A stretch of 64,000 nucleotides of DNA, from assembly GCA_963779845.1 (NCBI GenBank), contig CAVZZV010000006.1, forward strand, positions 496,001 through 560,000. The letters run 5' to 3'. The DNA is from CAVZZV01 sp963779845. GTDB taxonomy: Bacteria > Bacteroidota > Bacteroidia > Bacteroidales > GCA-2748055. The notes beneath the pieces were generated by a model that made no database searches, was not told the DNA's origin, and saw only the letters and a program-made list of their open reading frames with translations. Positions 46,988 to 56,879 of the stretch are shown here, one piece after another. A program made the translations under genes and the position numbers. How positions within the stretch are numbered: the first letter of the stretch is position 1; every line of letters begins with the position of its first letter.

Positions 46988-47806
46988 ATGAATAAAATTT
47001 TTGAATCTGCATATATTTATGCTCTCTTGATTTTTTTAGGATTTTATAATTACTATAGTTACTATAATCATTTTGATATTAATATAGCAACATTCCTGAC
47101 TTCAGGAGAATTATTATTGTCTTTTTTACCACTTACACTACCAATAGTTATTATTACATCAATTTTTGTGATTTTATACATCAAAGTAATAGTTGAAATA
47201 TCGGCAGATTATAAAGATAATGAAGAAAAAAAGGAAAGAAAAAGAATACCTGAATTATTTGTTTTAGGTAGCTCATGGAGAAATTTAAAGGAATTATTTT
47301 CAAGTCAAAACTTTAAATCTTTTAAAGGAGTGATTTTTGTTTTCAGATATATTTTGGGATTAATAATTGGCAGCGGCTTTGTCTTGTTTTTTATTGGCTA
47401 CATTTTTTATTTTCTGCTTTGCATTGAAGGAAAATATGTCAATCCTTCTATTAGTAAATTGATTTTATATGGATTTTTTTGGTTTATATTATTTGATAAT
47501 TTAATTGACTTGGTATATAAAAACAATATGAAAGCTGTCAATATTTCTAGATTTTTCTTGCTAATCATATTCTCAATTGGATTAATAAATATTTCTAATG
47601 GGAAGGATGCTAAAGAAATATTAAATGGGAAAAGCAAAATGATTATTGTTTTCGAATATAATAATGTGATTGTAAAATCTGATTCCAATTTGGTATATGT
47701 TGGGAAAACTGAAAAACATCTCTTTTTACGTAACTTGAAAGAGAAACAGAATTATATATATCCGATTGATAAAGTTGGTATGATACAAATGAATGAGATA
47801 AAATAA
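46988..47806 (+). CDS. hypothetical multi-pass membrane protein
   Basis: 272 residues with about six hydrophobic segments (IYALLIFLGFYNYYSYYNHF, FLPLTLPIVIITSIFVILYI, YILGLIIGSGFVLFFIGYIF, LILYGFFWFILFDNLIDLVY, FFLLIIFSIGLINIS), a charged loop after the second pair, and a soluble C-terminal tail of about 65 residues (IVFEYNNVIVKSDSNLVYVG). No family recognised. AT-rich codon use like the neighbouring accessory genes. A membrane effector for the cyclase-like protein is only a speculation. Confidence 0.6.
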   Translation: MNKIFESAYIYALLIFLGFYNYYSYYNHFDINIATFLTSGELLLSFLPLTLPIVIITSIFVILYIKVIVEISADYKDNEEKKERKRIPELFVLGSSWRNLKELFSSQNFKSFKGVIFVFRYILGLIIGSGFVLFFIGYIFYFLLCIEGKYVNPSISKLILYGFFWFILFDNLIDLVYKNNMKAVNISRFFLLIIFSIGLINISNGKDAKEILNGKSKMIIVFEYNNVIVKSDSNLVYVGKTEKHLFLRNLKEKQNYIYPIDKVGMIQMNEIK

Positions 47807-48183
47807 AAAATAACTGAGGCTAACCTGCAATATATAAAATTGGGGCTTAGGGTTTTAACTTAAATTTTCATACTTTGCAGAAGGATTTCGGTTTCTGAGA
47901 AATTTGTTTTTAAGAAACCTCAACTTTATATATTTCCAACGTTGGGTGCAATCCACCCTATACCACACCATTAACTTCCAGAGCTAACGTATTGGATATT
48001 GATCATCACTTTTTAACTTTGGATAGCTCTTTGTAAGGTGATTTTTAAACTGTTGCATAATAGCACGGGCGCAATCCTGGTTGAGATGTTTGCGTTGACT
48101 TCAGTGGTGGTTAACAACCCCGATTATAATAATTACTTTGCCTAAAGCACATCTCCTAAGAGCTATTTACAAACCAAAAAGCA
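47807..48183. other. intergenic region upstream of the IS110 transposase
   Basis: 377 bases without supported genes. GGTTTCT near 47890 pairs with AGAAACC near 47918 (7-bp stem). The part nearest 48183 is probably the noncoding end of the IS110 element, since IS110 elements carry long noncoding ends, but its boundary is not visible. Confidence 0.4.
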
Positions 48184-48700
48184 ATGGAAGAAAAAGAAAT
48201 TTCAATGGAAATCGTCAACCCTCAGGCTGCCGGGATTGACATTGGAAGCCGCTCGCATTGGGTGGCTGTTGGGCAGCGGGAAACAGACATTAGAGAGTTT
48301 GGTGTTTTTAATCAGGATCTTTTTGAAATGGCCGAATGGCTCATAGAAAGACAGGTTAAAACCATTGCAATGGAAAGTGGATATTTCGGAGTATGCTGAC
48401 CCCCCAAATCCGGACTTAAAAACGAGGTAAATCGACCTTGAATCCGTGATAATTTTTCTGCCAATACGGCACATATTGACCCCCCTTTGAACAAAATTAA
48501 GGGGATTTTTTGTTTTTATTTGATCGCCGCCGCTTCGGAACGTTTCGGAGCATGTTGACCCCCCCTCTATGTTAAAATAAGGAATAGTATTGCCCCCGAT
48601 TTTTAACAAATCCGGAGCATATTGACCCCCTTTTGTCTGTTAATCTTGCAGGTTTTGGTTCATTAGTGGTAATTATTGAAACCACTAAAACGACAAACGA

Positions 48701-50254
48701 ATGGCCGGAAAACCAAAACCTATGAGTCAGATCAAACAATTATTACAATTACACCAGCAGGGCAAAAGCATCAAGTTTATTGCCCGCAGCTTGGGGATCA
48801 GCAAGAATACGGTAAAGGCTTACCTTGCAAAAGATTCTATGCCCTTAAAATGTATCCATGATCTTCTGGCACTGGAAGACCCGGTCATGGAAGCAAGTTC
48901 CATGCAGGAAACCCTGCTTATAAAGAAGAACGTTTCGAGCATTTTAAAGCCAGGCTGGACTATTTTGAAAAGAACTTGAACGGAAAGGGGTAACCAGACA
49001 GTTGCTATGGGAAGAATATCGACAGGAATATACCTAAGGGGTACGGATATACCCAGTTTTGCTATCATCTGTGGCAACAACTCATTGCCCGCAAACCATC
49101 GATGGTTCTTATACCAAAGCCGGGAGAAAAACTCTTTATTGATTTTGCAGGCAAGAAGTTGTCCTATATTGATCCTGAAACCGGGGAGATTATTTCCTGC
49201 CAGGTATTTGTGGCTTGTTTGCCTTATTCGGATTACAGCTTTGCCATGGCGGTAAGAAGCCAAGAGCATAGAAGATTTTCTTTATGCCCTGGGCTGTTGC
49301 CTTCAGGAGCTTGGAGGTGTGCCACAGGTCCTGGTTCCCGACAATCTGAAGTCGGCCATTATAAAAGCCAGCCGGTATGAACCGGAGATTAACCGGGCAC
49401 TGGAGGATTTTGCCAACCATTACAAGACCACAGTTATCCCTGCCCGGGTACGTAAAGCCCAAAGATAAAGCCCTGGTGGAGAACCAGGTAAAATTGGTCT
49501 ACACCCGGGTATATGCCCGGCTGCGCAACCAGCAGTTTTTTGATCTTCATTCGCTAAATAAAGCGATCAAAGAAAAAATCAGGACAGCACAACCAGACCC
49601 GGATGCAACAAAAGCCCTATTGCCGGGAAGAAGTTTCTTGGCCGATGAAAAACATTTACTACAACCACTACCCGGACAGCCTTTGAGATAAAATATTACC
49701 GGGAATCTAAAAGTGGCCAAAAACAATCACATTTACCTTAGCACAGGATAAGCATTATTACAGTGTTCCCTATCAAATAGATCGGAGAGAAGGTAAAAGT
49801 GATTTATACCCGCTCAATGGTGCGTATATATGCCCAAGGAGAAACAAATAGCTGTTCATCAAACGAGATTATAAACTCGTGGATATACCACCATAAAGAG
49901 CATTTATGTTCACCCCACCAGCACTACCTGGACCGGAGCCCGGCGAAGTATTACATGGACAAGGCCAAATAAAATCTCAGAAGACTTTACACGGCTTATG
50001 GGGCTATCTGTTTGCAAGGGAACGTCCCCGGAGCAAATTACCGGACCTGCGACGGACTGCTCAGTCTGCACCGAAAAACCAGAACCTGAAATCTTCAATA
50101 AAGCCTGCAGAGAAGCCATTGAATGCAAAACCTACTCGTACCGGTTTATACTGAACATCCTGAAAACAAGATGACTGACCAGAAGAAACAAACAGCCCTG
50201 AACCCTTCCCAGATCATGAAAATATCAGGGGAAAAGAATATTATCAACAGTTAA
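48701..50254 (+). pseudogene. istA: IS21 transposase IstA, frameshifted
   Basis: Frames in order give the N-terminal HTH (MSQIKQLLQLHQQGKSIKFI, ARSLGISKNTVKAYLAKDS), then the DDE integrase core (KPGEKLFIDFAGKKLSYIDP; VPQVLVPDNLKSAIIKASRY; KPKDKALVENQVKLVYTRVY with the catalytic Glu), and the C-terminal HYYSVPYQ part. At least six frameshifts or deletions break it, near 48930, 49005, 49255, 49455, 49600 and 49680 onward. All three catalytic acidic regions remain recognisable. Confidence 0.88.
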
Positions 50255-50272
50255 ACCTTTAATTTTAAACTT

Positions 50273-50999
50273 ATGACGCAAATCGAATCCCAATTAAACC
50301 AACTGCGCCTACAAGGAATGATGCCAAAGCTGGAAAGCCCTGACGGAAACCCGAAGAACACATGAACTATCATTTAGTGAAGGAATGGAACTGCTTCTTG
50401 CAGGCCGAAGAAGAGGAGCGGACAAACAACCGTTTTGAACGCCTTCTGAAGAATGCCAGGTTCCGTTATCAGGCATCCGTTGAAGAAATCAACTAGGATC
50501 CTTCCCGGGGATTGGATAAAAGCATTGATCACCGCCCTTGCAACAGGTGAGTATATCGAACAAAGGAGAATCTGTCCTGATCACCGGAGCCACCGGCTGT
50601 GGTAAAAGCTTTCTGGCTTCGGCACTGGGTCATCAGGCTTGTGCACATGGCTATAAAGTGGCTTATTACAATATACAGAAACTCCTGCTCAAAACAAAAA
50701 TGGCGCGATCTAGAAGGGAACATCTTGAAGTTTTTTGAAAAAATGGCAAAGACTAAATCCTGCTGATCCTTGATGATTTTGGGTTGACCCATCTGGAACA
50801 GCAGCAGCAGCTGGATCTGATGGAGATCATCGAAGACCGGCATGGAAAATCATCAACAATCATTGCCAGTCAGTTACCGGTACCAAGCTGGTATGATGTG
50901 ATTGGTGAAGAAACCATTGCAGATGCAATTCTGGACCGGTTAGTACATACTTCATACAGAATCGAATTAAAAGGTGAAAGTTTAAGAAAAAAACGGTAA
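50273..50999 (+). pseudogene. istB: IS21 helper ATPase IstB, frameshifted
   Basis: Starts MTQIESQLNQLRLQGMMPKL and is then broken. Later frames read LLQAEEEERTNNRFERLLKN, the Walker A LITGATGCGKSFLASALGHQ, Walker B LILDDFGLTHLEQQQQLDLM, and the C-terminus DAILDRLVHTSYRIELKGES. An in-frame TAG occurs near 50495 and shifts occur near 50340, 50540 and 50730. It follows istA by 18 bp as in intact IS21 elements. Confidence 0.88.
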
Positions 51000-51733
51000 A
51001 TAATGTCAGTCATTAAGTTCTTTGAACCAAAACCTGCAGGGGGGTCAATATCACCGAAATAGGGGGTCAGTATCACCGGAATATCCAGAAAGCACCGGAA
51101 CTTATTGGCAAAACCTCTATGCTGTTTTAATCTCGAAAGGTTTTCAAGTGATTTTATGTAATGGTAAACATCAAAGGCAAGAAAACCGATATAAAAGATT
51201 GCCAGTGGATACAAAAGCTGCACAGCTTAGGATTGCTCACAAGCAGCTTTCTTCCTGATGGTAAGACAGAGCAATTACGAACCTATTGCCGACAGCGATC
51301 AAATTTATTACACTCGGCAGCCTCCACTTCCAAAAAAATGCAGAAAAACCTGAGGCTTTTAAATCTCAGATTAGATGTTGTGGTAAAAGATATTTGTGGA
51401 TTGACCGGGTTAAATATCATCCGTGCAAAGAATCAACACCGCTGAGAGACTTTTTTCAAAGAATAAACTTCAGGAAAGGAAGAGTATCGGCTATTAGTGC
51501 AACTGCAAGAAAACTTGCCGTAATTATTTGAAACATGATTGTTAAAGGTATTCCATACCTCAATCCTGAAGGATATCTTTTCCTTGACCAAAAAAGAAAA
51601 CTTGGAATGGTGAAAAGAATTCAAAAAAAAACGCTAAATTTGAATCAACAGCAGATGATTTGGGAATTGTTTCAACATGATTTGCAATGTTTTACAAAAC
51701 GTTAGTTATAATTAAAACGAACATCGTAGCAAT

Positions 51734-52033
51734 ATGAATCTAACTGAATTAAGAGAAAATCAAGCTGATTTCGAAGTGATTAGACAAGACCTTGACAAAG
51801 GTTTTAAAGAGATTGATTCTTTAAGAAGGAAATTCGTTAGAGATTTTCCTGTTGATACGATTAGAGATTTAAAACTTGATGAATATGTTGTTGGAAAAGG
51901 TCAGCCTTCATCTTTCTGTAATCGGATTGAAAACGAATTGAACCTTTGGGGGAATATACATGGTAGTAATGCTCGGAAGTTCGGACTGTATTTTGGGACT
52001 TTTGGAGAAGATAAAGAGCGTAATAATGAATAA
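51734..52033 (+). pseudogene. N-terminal fragment of a McrB-type restriction ATPase
   Basis: 99 residues. DLDKGFKEIDSLRRKFVRDF, DLKLDEYVVGKGQPSSFCNR, IENELNLWGNIHGSNARKFG and LYFGTFGEDKER match the DNA-binding N-terminal region found ahead of the AAA GTPase domain in McrB-like proteins. No P-loop follows; after DKER the sequence becomes unrelated. The remnant overlaps the start of the next gene by 8 bp. Confidence 0.6.
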
Positions 52034-53810
52034 CAGAGTACCCTTTATAATTGATACAGACCTTCTTCTGAGGTTATATATTATCTGTGAGGATATGTCC
52101 TATGCTATGTACGATACCTTTATCGAAACATTGGCGCTAAAACAAGAACACTTTAGCCACATAACGCTTCTGGAATCGAGGATATTCTCCCTTTTTTATG
52201 TTTCCAGATTAATCATACAAAATAATTTATCTGAAGAATTTAGGGGATCTTTCATTGAATCTGGGAAAGGAAATATTTATAGAGAATTTAGCGCATATAT
52301 GGGTTCTCAAAAAGGGATAGCCGCAAGATTTGACCTCTATGAGTCATCTGTTCAAGTTTTAAGGTATAAAAAGGATTGGATTGAAAATTCCCTTAATCAT
52401 TTTCAGGATCAATTACTTAAATCCGAAAATATTAAATATTTCTTTGATGAATATAGCAGTGAAAAAGAACTATTTAATTATAAATCTTCTGAAATAAAAG
52501 AATTCGTTTTAAATCAGAAGTTGAATATTAAGCTTTTTAAAAATGCTTTAAATGAAGTAATTTCATTTCATCAAAGTCAAGTGGAAGGAAAAGATCTATC
52601 ACAATCTAAAGTAACAATTATACGTAACGCATTTGAGACTAACGAATTATATCAAGGAGGGTTTATCCTCTTTAAAGAATTATCCCAATATTATGGATCA
52701 CCTGACGATTCTAATACAATATTGCTAGAACTAAAGAAGATAGAGACTCAGATTAAATTAAGAAATGTAGAAATCGAAAAATCTAAGAAATATTTAAAGA
52801 ATAACATTACTAAGATATTTAAAACAAACCCATGGAGTTTTAAAAGCTTCACAAAATCAATGTACGAAACTAGGATTTTCTTAGGCAACTTTAAGAATGC
52901 CGCAGGGAAGACCGTTGAATTAATATTTACAAAGGGGGAATTAATTCAAAAGTGGCTGGAACTTCAGACAGATTCTTTATCCGAGACTTTCAAGAAGACA
53001 ATGTTTTACACAGATGAAATGATTTCTGCTATAACCAGTGGTTTAAATATTGAAGACATTAAATTTGGAACATTTCTTTTAAGTGACTTTTATCCGAAAT
53101 ACATTCGTGGATCATTTATTAAATACGGTATCGACGAAACATATGGAAATTTGTTTGGGACTAGAATAACTCATCTTATGACAAATCTCTGGGGGAAATA
53201 CACCTATTGTATATTTGAAGACGACCTCGATATACTGCAATACCAAAACCTTATAAGTAACTCATTAAAATCTGATTTTCACAAACAAGAAAATGATTCT
53301 AGAAACAATCCAATTGAAGATGAGGATGTAGATTGGGATGAGGAGGAGGAATTAGGGTTACTTAATGAAATAAGTACCGATGATATAACAAGAGATCTTC
53401 ATATTTATGAAAATGCATTTAATCATTTAATGGCATCATTAAATTCAACTAGTGATCAAGAATGTTTCCATTATCCAATGCCAATTAAAACAGAGAATGT
53501 ATTTAACATAATAATGATGTTTATATATCAAATTGAGAGCTTTAAACTATTAACAGAGCCTATTTTTGACCTTGCTGGTATTTTTAGAGATACTAAAATA
53601 CTTCAAGCCATTACGGAGAATTTTGGTATTGAATACAGGAATTTAACCTATGAGTTTCTATATAGACTTGATTGTTTAGCAAATGATTTTAAAAATCAAC
53701 CAGCAACCTACTGGAGAAAAGAAATTGAGAAATCAAATTTTAGTTTTTTTCTTGAAAAAATTAATTTAACCCGAAAATCTAAGTACATGACAAAAATGGT
53801 CAACATTTAA
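52026..53810 (+). CDS. large protein of unknown function in the defence island
   Basis: 594 residues from ATG 52026, preceded by AAGATAAAGAG; an earlier in-frame start would read through the McrB remnant. I recognise no domain. It looks mostly alpha-helical, with no signal peptide or clear membrane helix, a Glu/Asp run near 440-460 (NPIEDEDVDWDEEEELGLLN), coiled-coil-prone segments (LLELKKIETQIKLRNVEIEK) and aromatic-rich helices. The frame is clean over 1.8 kb, unlike the decayed neighbours on both sides, which argues for selection or recent arrival. Confidence 0.6.
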   Translation: MNNRVPFIIDTDLLLRLYIICEDMSYAMYDTFIETLALKQEHFSHITLLESRIFSLFYVSRLIIQNNLSEEFRGSFIESGKGNIYREFSAYMGSQKGIAARFDLYESSVQVLRYKKDWIENSLNHFQDQLLKSENIKYFFDEYSSEKELFNYKSSEIKEFVLNQKLNIKLFKNALNEVISFHQSQVEGKDLSQSKVTIIRNAFETNELYQGGFILFKELSQYYGSPDDSNTILLELKKIETQIKLRNVEIEKSKKYLKNNITKIFKTNPWSFKSFTKSMYETRIFLGNFKNAAGKTVELIFTKGELIQKWLELQTDSLSETFKKTMFYTDEMISAITSGLNIEDIKFGTFLLSDFYPKYIRGSFIKYGIDETYGNLFGTRITHLMTNLWGKYTYCIFEDDLDILQYQNLISNSLKSDFHKQENDSRNNPIEDEDVDWDEEEELGLLNEISTDDITRDLHIYENAFNHLMASLNSTSDQECFHYPMPIKTENVFNIIMMFIYQIESFKLLTEPIFDLAGIFRDTKILQAITENFGIEYRNLTYEFLYRLDCLANDFKNQPATYWRKEIEKSNFSFFLEKINLTRKSKYMTKMVNI

Positions 53811-54090
53811 TAAATTCATTGATATCATTGGAGAACAGGACATTTGCAAGATAATTTAATCCGTATTTAAATAAACTTTTAGCTCGTCTTCCATGCTTTT
53901 TGATCTTGATTGGACAGAGATCGTTCAAAAATATCCCGGCTTTATATGCCCAAACGAAAGCAACTAGCACCAGGGCAAATAGTTTATTGATTCTGTCTAT
54001 ATCGGTCAAATGCGTGTCTTCAATATTAAAACCGCTTGTTTTCAGTGCCCTAAAAAAGTTATGTAAAGCTTTGCATAATGCATTCAGGGT
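53800..54090 (-). pseudogene. IS4-family transposase C-terminal fragment
   Basis: Minus-strand reading gives KALHNFFRALKTSGFNIEDT-like text, then TDIDRINKLFALVLVAFVWA, YKAGIFLNDLCPIKIKKHGR and RAKSLFKYGLNYLANVL, the usual C-terminal block of Bacteroidota IS4-type transposases. The DDE core is absent. Confidence 0.82.
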
Positions 54091-54230
54091 TCTGAATATT
54101 TAGGAATTTATTACTACATTCAAATAGATACTATAAATGGAACAAATAACCCTGCGTTATGGGTTCATGAAACATCAACTAAATACACTTTATTCAATAA
54201 TTGGATTACTGGAACACAACCAACGCAAAG

Positions 54231-55667
54231 ATGAAATCAAACAGAGAAATAGAATCTTTCATAAAAGAATTTGTCAAAGACTTGGCAGAGAACAATGTTG
54301 CAGTTTTTGCAGGTGCAGGTATGTCAAAGTCCGCAGGGTATGTTAATTGGGTAGAACTATTAAGAGATATTGCTACTGAATTGGGGCTTAGTGTAGATAA
54401 GGAACACGATTTAATTTCAATAGCACAGTATCATGTAAACGAGAACCGAGGCAAGGCAAGAATCACCAAGAAAATACTTGAAGAATTCGCACAAGAAACA
54501 GAAGCGACAGAGAATCATGAAATTTTCGCACGTCTTCCAGTAACAACTTTTTGGACAACAAACTATGATACACTTGTTGAGGATTCGTTAAAATCGGCTA
54601 ATAAAGTAGTTGATATCAAACATCAGGTAAAACAGTTGGCGAATACAAGACCCAAAAGAGATGTTGTAATATATAAAATGCACGGGGATGTTCACCACCC
54701 TGCTGATGCTATACTTACAAAAGAGCAATATGAGTCTTATTACAAAACCCATGAGGCATTTGTCACAGCTCTGAGTGGAGATCTAATTTCCAAAACATTT
54801 CTTTTTGTAGGATTTAGTTTCACTGACCCTAACCTTGATTATGTTTTAAGCCGATTAAATATTCAGTTTGGAGAAGACAGCCGACAACATTATTGCTTTA
54901 TAAAAAAACAAAGTCAAGGCAAAGACGATGAAGAAATGTTCAAATACAATTTGAGAAAACAAGAATTAATGATTAACGACTTGATGCGTTATAAGATAAA
55001 AACAATATTAGTAGACGAGTATTCTGACATCACAGAAATTCTAAAAGAGATTGAAAGACGATTCCGAAAGAAAACCGTTTTCATTTCTGGTAGTGCAGAA
55101 GAATACGGAGTATGGAACAGAAACGAAGCACAAAGCTTTATTCATTCATTAAGTAGAAGTATTGTTTCTACAGGCTTCAGAGTCGTAAATGGTTTTGGTT
55201 GGGGTGTTGGCAGTGCTGTTATCAATGGTGCATTAGAAGCAGTTTACGAAAGACCAGACATATATTCAGAAGACCAATTAATCATGAGACCGTTTCCTCA
55301 GTTTGAAACAGGCGAAAAACAGTTACCTGACCTTGAGGAAGAATATAGACAAAGAATGATTTCATTGGCGGGTATTGCTGTATTTATTTTCGGAAACAAA
55401 AAAGATGGACAAGGAAATATCATTTTAGCAAATGGAGTAAAGAGAGAATTTGAAATTGCAATTGCACAAGGACTAATTCCGATTCCAATTGCATCAACTG
55501 GCTATATCACTCAAGAAATTTTTGATGAAATTTTAAAGACACCTGAAAAGTTTTATAACGGAATAGAATGGATAATACCATTCGTAAAGGAATTTACTTC
55601 TGATAAATTATCAAGAGAAGAAATAATAAATAAAGTAATCACAATTATTCAAATGATAAATAAATAA
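54231..55667 (+). CDS. thsA: Thoeris effector ThsA (SIR2-SLOG NADase)
   Basis: 478 residues from ATG 54231, the start that fits known ThsA (KSNREIESFIKEFVKDLAEN); an ATG 30 bp upstream is less likely. The SIR2 domain (1-280) shows VAVFAGAGMSKSAGYVNW, catalytic Asn111 in FWTTNYDTLVED, His151 in VIYKMHGDVHHP, and FVGFSFTDPNLDYVLSRL. The C-terminal SLOG domain (about 285-478) has VFISGSAEEYG and GFGWGVGSAVINGALEA and would bind the cyclic ADP-ribose signal. NAD depletion then aborts infection. All key residues are intact; thsB follows by 3 bp. Confidence 0.96.
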   Translation: MKSNREIESFIKEFVKDLAENNVAVFAGAGMSKSAGYVNWVELLRDIATELGLSVDKEHDLISIAQYHVNENRGKARITKKILEEFAQETEATENHEIFARLPVTTFWTTNYDTLVEDSLKSANKVVDIKHQVKQLANTRPKRDVVIYKMHGDVHHPADAILTKEQYESYYKTHEAFVTALSGDLISKTFLFVGFSFTDPNLDYVLSRLNIQFGEDSRQHYCFIKKQSQGKDDEEMFKYNLRKQELMINDLMRYKIKTILVDEYSDITEILKEIERRFRKKTVFISGSAEEYGVWNRNEAQSFIHSLSRSIVSTGFRVVNGFGWGVGSAVINGALEAVYERPDIYSEDQLIMRPFPQFETGEKQLPDLEEEYRQRMISLAGIAVFIFGNKKDGQGNIILANGVKREFEIAIAQGLIPIPIASTGYITQEIFDEILKTPEKFYNGIEWIIPFVKEFTSDKLSREEIINKVITIIQMINK

Positions 55668-55670
55668 ATT

Positions 55671-56117
55671 ATGGCGAGAACAGTTTTTTTTAGCTTCCAT
55701 TATCAAAGAGATATATGGAGAGTCAACCAGATTCGAAGCATTCCAAATATTATAGGTAATGCTGCTGCTGGTTTTAAAGATGCTTCATTATGGGAAGAGG
55801 CAAAAAAGAAGGGTGATGATGTTATTAAAAAAATGATCGACAATGCTCTTATAGGCACATCAGTAACGGTTGTCTTTATTGGAGCTAAAAGCGCAGGGAG
55901 AAAATTTATAAATTACGAGATTAAAAAATCTTTTGAGAGGGGAAATGGTCTTGTTGGTATTCAAATACACCACCTTAAAAATCACCAAGGCGAAATCGAT
56001 AATGCAGGCGAGATTCCAAAATCTATTGAAGCAGCGGGGTTTAAGGTTTACAAATTTGTTGATGTAGAGAAACTTGCAATTAGAATTGAAGAAGCCGCAA
56101 AATTAGCAGGTAAATAG
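55671..56117 (+). CDS. thsB: Thoeris sensor ThsB (TIR-like, DUF1863)
   Basis: 148 residues. TIR-like start RTVFFSFHYQRDIWRVNQIR, then FKDASLWEEAKKKGDDVIKK, SVTVVFIGAKSAGRKFINYE with probable catalytic Glu83, and KSFERGNGLVGIQIHHLKN. This matches the ThsB TIR proteins that make an isomeric cyclic ADP-ribose after phage sensing and activate ThsA. It is placed 3 bp after thsA. Only one thsB is present, so sensing breadth should be narrow compared with multi-thsB loci. Confidence 0.95.
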   Translation: MARTVFFSFHYQRDIWRVNQIRSIPNIIGNAAAGFKDASLWEEAKKKGDDVIKKMIDNALIGTSVTVVFIGAKSAGRKFINYEIKKSFERGNGLVGIQIHHLKNHQGEIDNAGEIPKSIEAAGFKVYKFVDVEKLAIRIEEAAKLAGK

Positions 56118-56235
56118 AAGCAACTCAAAACACAAAAAGCACGATGCCCCAATCGAGTAGACGGCTCCGCCAGCGATAGCTGACGGAGTGCGCCTCTCAC
56201 ATGATATACTGAGCCTGTCGAATTACCACCGTATA

Positions 56236-56266
56236 CCGATGGAATAATCGGGACAGGCTATACGGG
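56236..56266. repeat. 31-bp repeat, copy 2 (identical to 43237-43267)
   Basis: Identical to copy 1 over 31 bp, beginning CCGATGGAATAATCGGGACA. Here it is about 120 bp after the thsB stop and is enclosed by a longer stem made by AGCCTGTC at 56212 and GACAGGCT. Confidence 0.85.
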
Positions 56267-56520
56267 CCACGTTTATGCTTACGCCGAAGCTTCAGCATAG
56301 ACGCTATGGCGGTTCATTAAACAATGGGGAACAGCGTAGGGGTAAATTTATCCGGGGAGACTTTCTGATACCATGATAACATGGGCTCATAGCCCCTCTT
56401 GACAAGTAGTGCAACGGTGATCGTAGTATTTAGAATCGGACTCTGAGCTATTACTCATGTATAGTTTTATTTTATTTGTATTCGTGAGGGTTCACCGTTG
56501 CCCATCCTCCCAATCTTCTT

Positions 56521-56586
56521 CTGCACCGTCGGCCGAAGCCTTTGGCGCAGGCACTGCACCGTCGGCCGAAGCCTTTGGCGCAGGCA
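56521..56586. repeat. two exact tandem copies of a 33-bp GC-rich unit
   Basis: The unit starts CTGCACCGTCGGCCGAAGCC and ends TTTGGCGCAGGCA; copies at 56521-56553 and 56554-56586 are identical. GC content is far above the surroundings. Confidence 0.9.
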
Positions 56587-56879
56587 CTGCTCCACCTAAA
56601 AGCATCGCGAGGATTAACATCAAGCCTGATGAGGTTCTTCCGCTTCCTAAATTTCCAAAGATGCCAGATACAGTATCGCAAGCGATTCCGGAGCTGTCAA
56701 ATTCTTTCCGTTTTCCTGAATTTTGGCTAGACTGAAATTGTTGATACAGCCATATATTTATAACAAGTCACTTGTAGACTATCTCAATGAATTATTGTAA
56801 AACTCAGGAAACCTGATTACCTTAGCAAAGCTCGAGCCATCATTGACTCCTAATTCTAAATTGCCTGATAACCAAAACT

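Larger units (their letters stand above)
48378..51087 (+). mobile_element. IS21-family insertion sequence with 5-bp target duplication
   Basis: The left end TGGATATTTCGGAGTATGCT and the right end, read inward on the other strand as TGGATATTCCGGTGATACTG, are matching inverted repeats with TG...CA tips. GAAAG is duplicated at 48373-48377 and 51088-51092. Sub-terminal GGAGCATATTGACCCCC-like repeats recur at both ends, as in IS21. It carries istA and istB, both broken, and sits inside an IS110 transposase gene. Confidence 0.93.
48184..51704 (+). pseudogene. IS110-family transposase interrupted by an IS21 element
   Basis: Codons before the insertion (48184-48377) read NPQAAGIDIGSRSHWVAVGQ and MAEWLIERQVKTIAME. 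After removing the IS21 element and one 5-bp target copy the frame continues exactly as MESTGTYWQNLYAVLISKGF QVILCNGK. Further on are KGKKTDIKDCQWIQKLHSLG LL in a shifted frame, and a C-terminal transposase_20-like part (GRVSAISATARKLAVII, then KGIPYLNPEGYLFLDQKRK). Besides the insertion there are frameshifts near 51165 and 51445 and probably an internal deletion before 51470. The element was inactive. Confidence 0.88.
56118..56879. other. repeat-rich intergenic region between Thoeris and type I R-M loci
   Basis: 762 bases with no convincing gene. It contains an imperfect 10-bp hairpin (CTCCGCCAGC / GCTGACGGAG near 56165-56190), the second 31-bp repeat copy, a hairpin AGCCTGTC / GACAGGCT around it, and a GC-rich 33-bp tandem duplication. 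An open frame across it (56457-56735) is mostly made of the tandem repeat and is not credible as a gene. Confidence 0.6.

Noticed and set aside
45809..47806. A Pycsar defence system (cyclase plus membrane effector)
   Set aside because: The cyclase match is by pattern only, the membrane gene is 470 bp away behind a repeat and an IS remnant, and no cyclic-nucleotide-binding domain is visible. Kept as a speculation, not annotated.
56457..56735. 92-residue plus-strand reading frame
   Set aside because: Mostly translated tandem repeat (APSAEAFGAG twice) with no ribosome site or family match; treated as noncoding.
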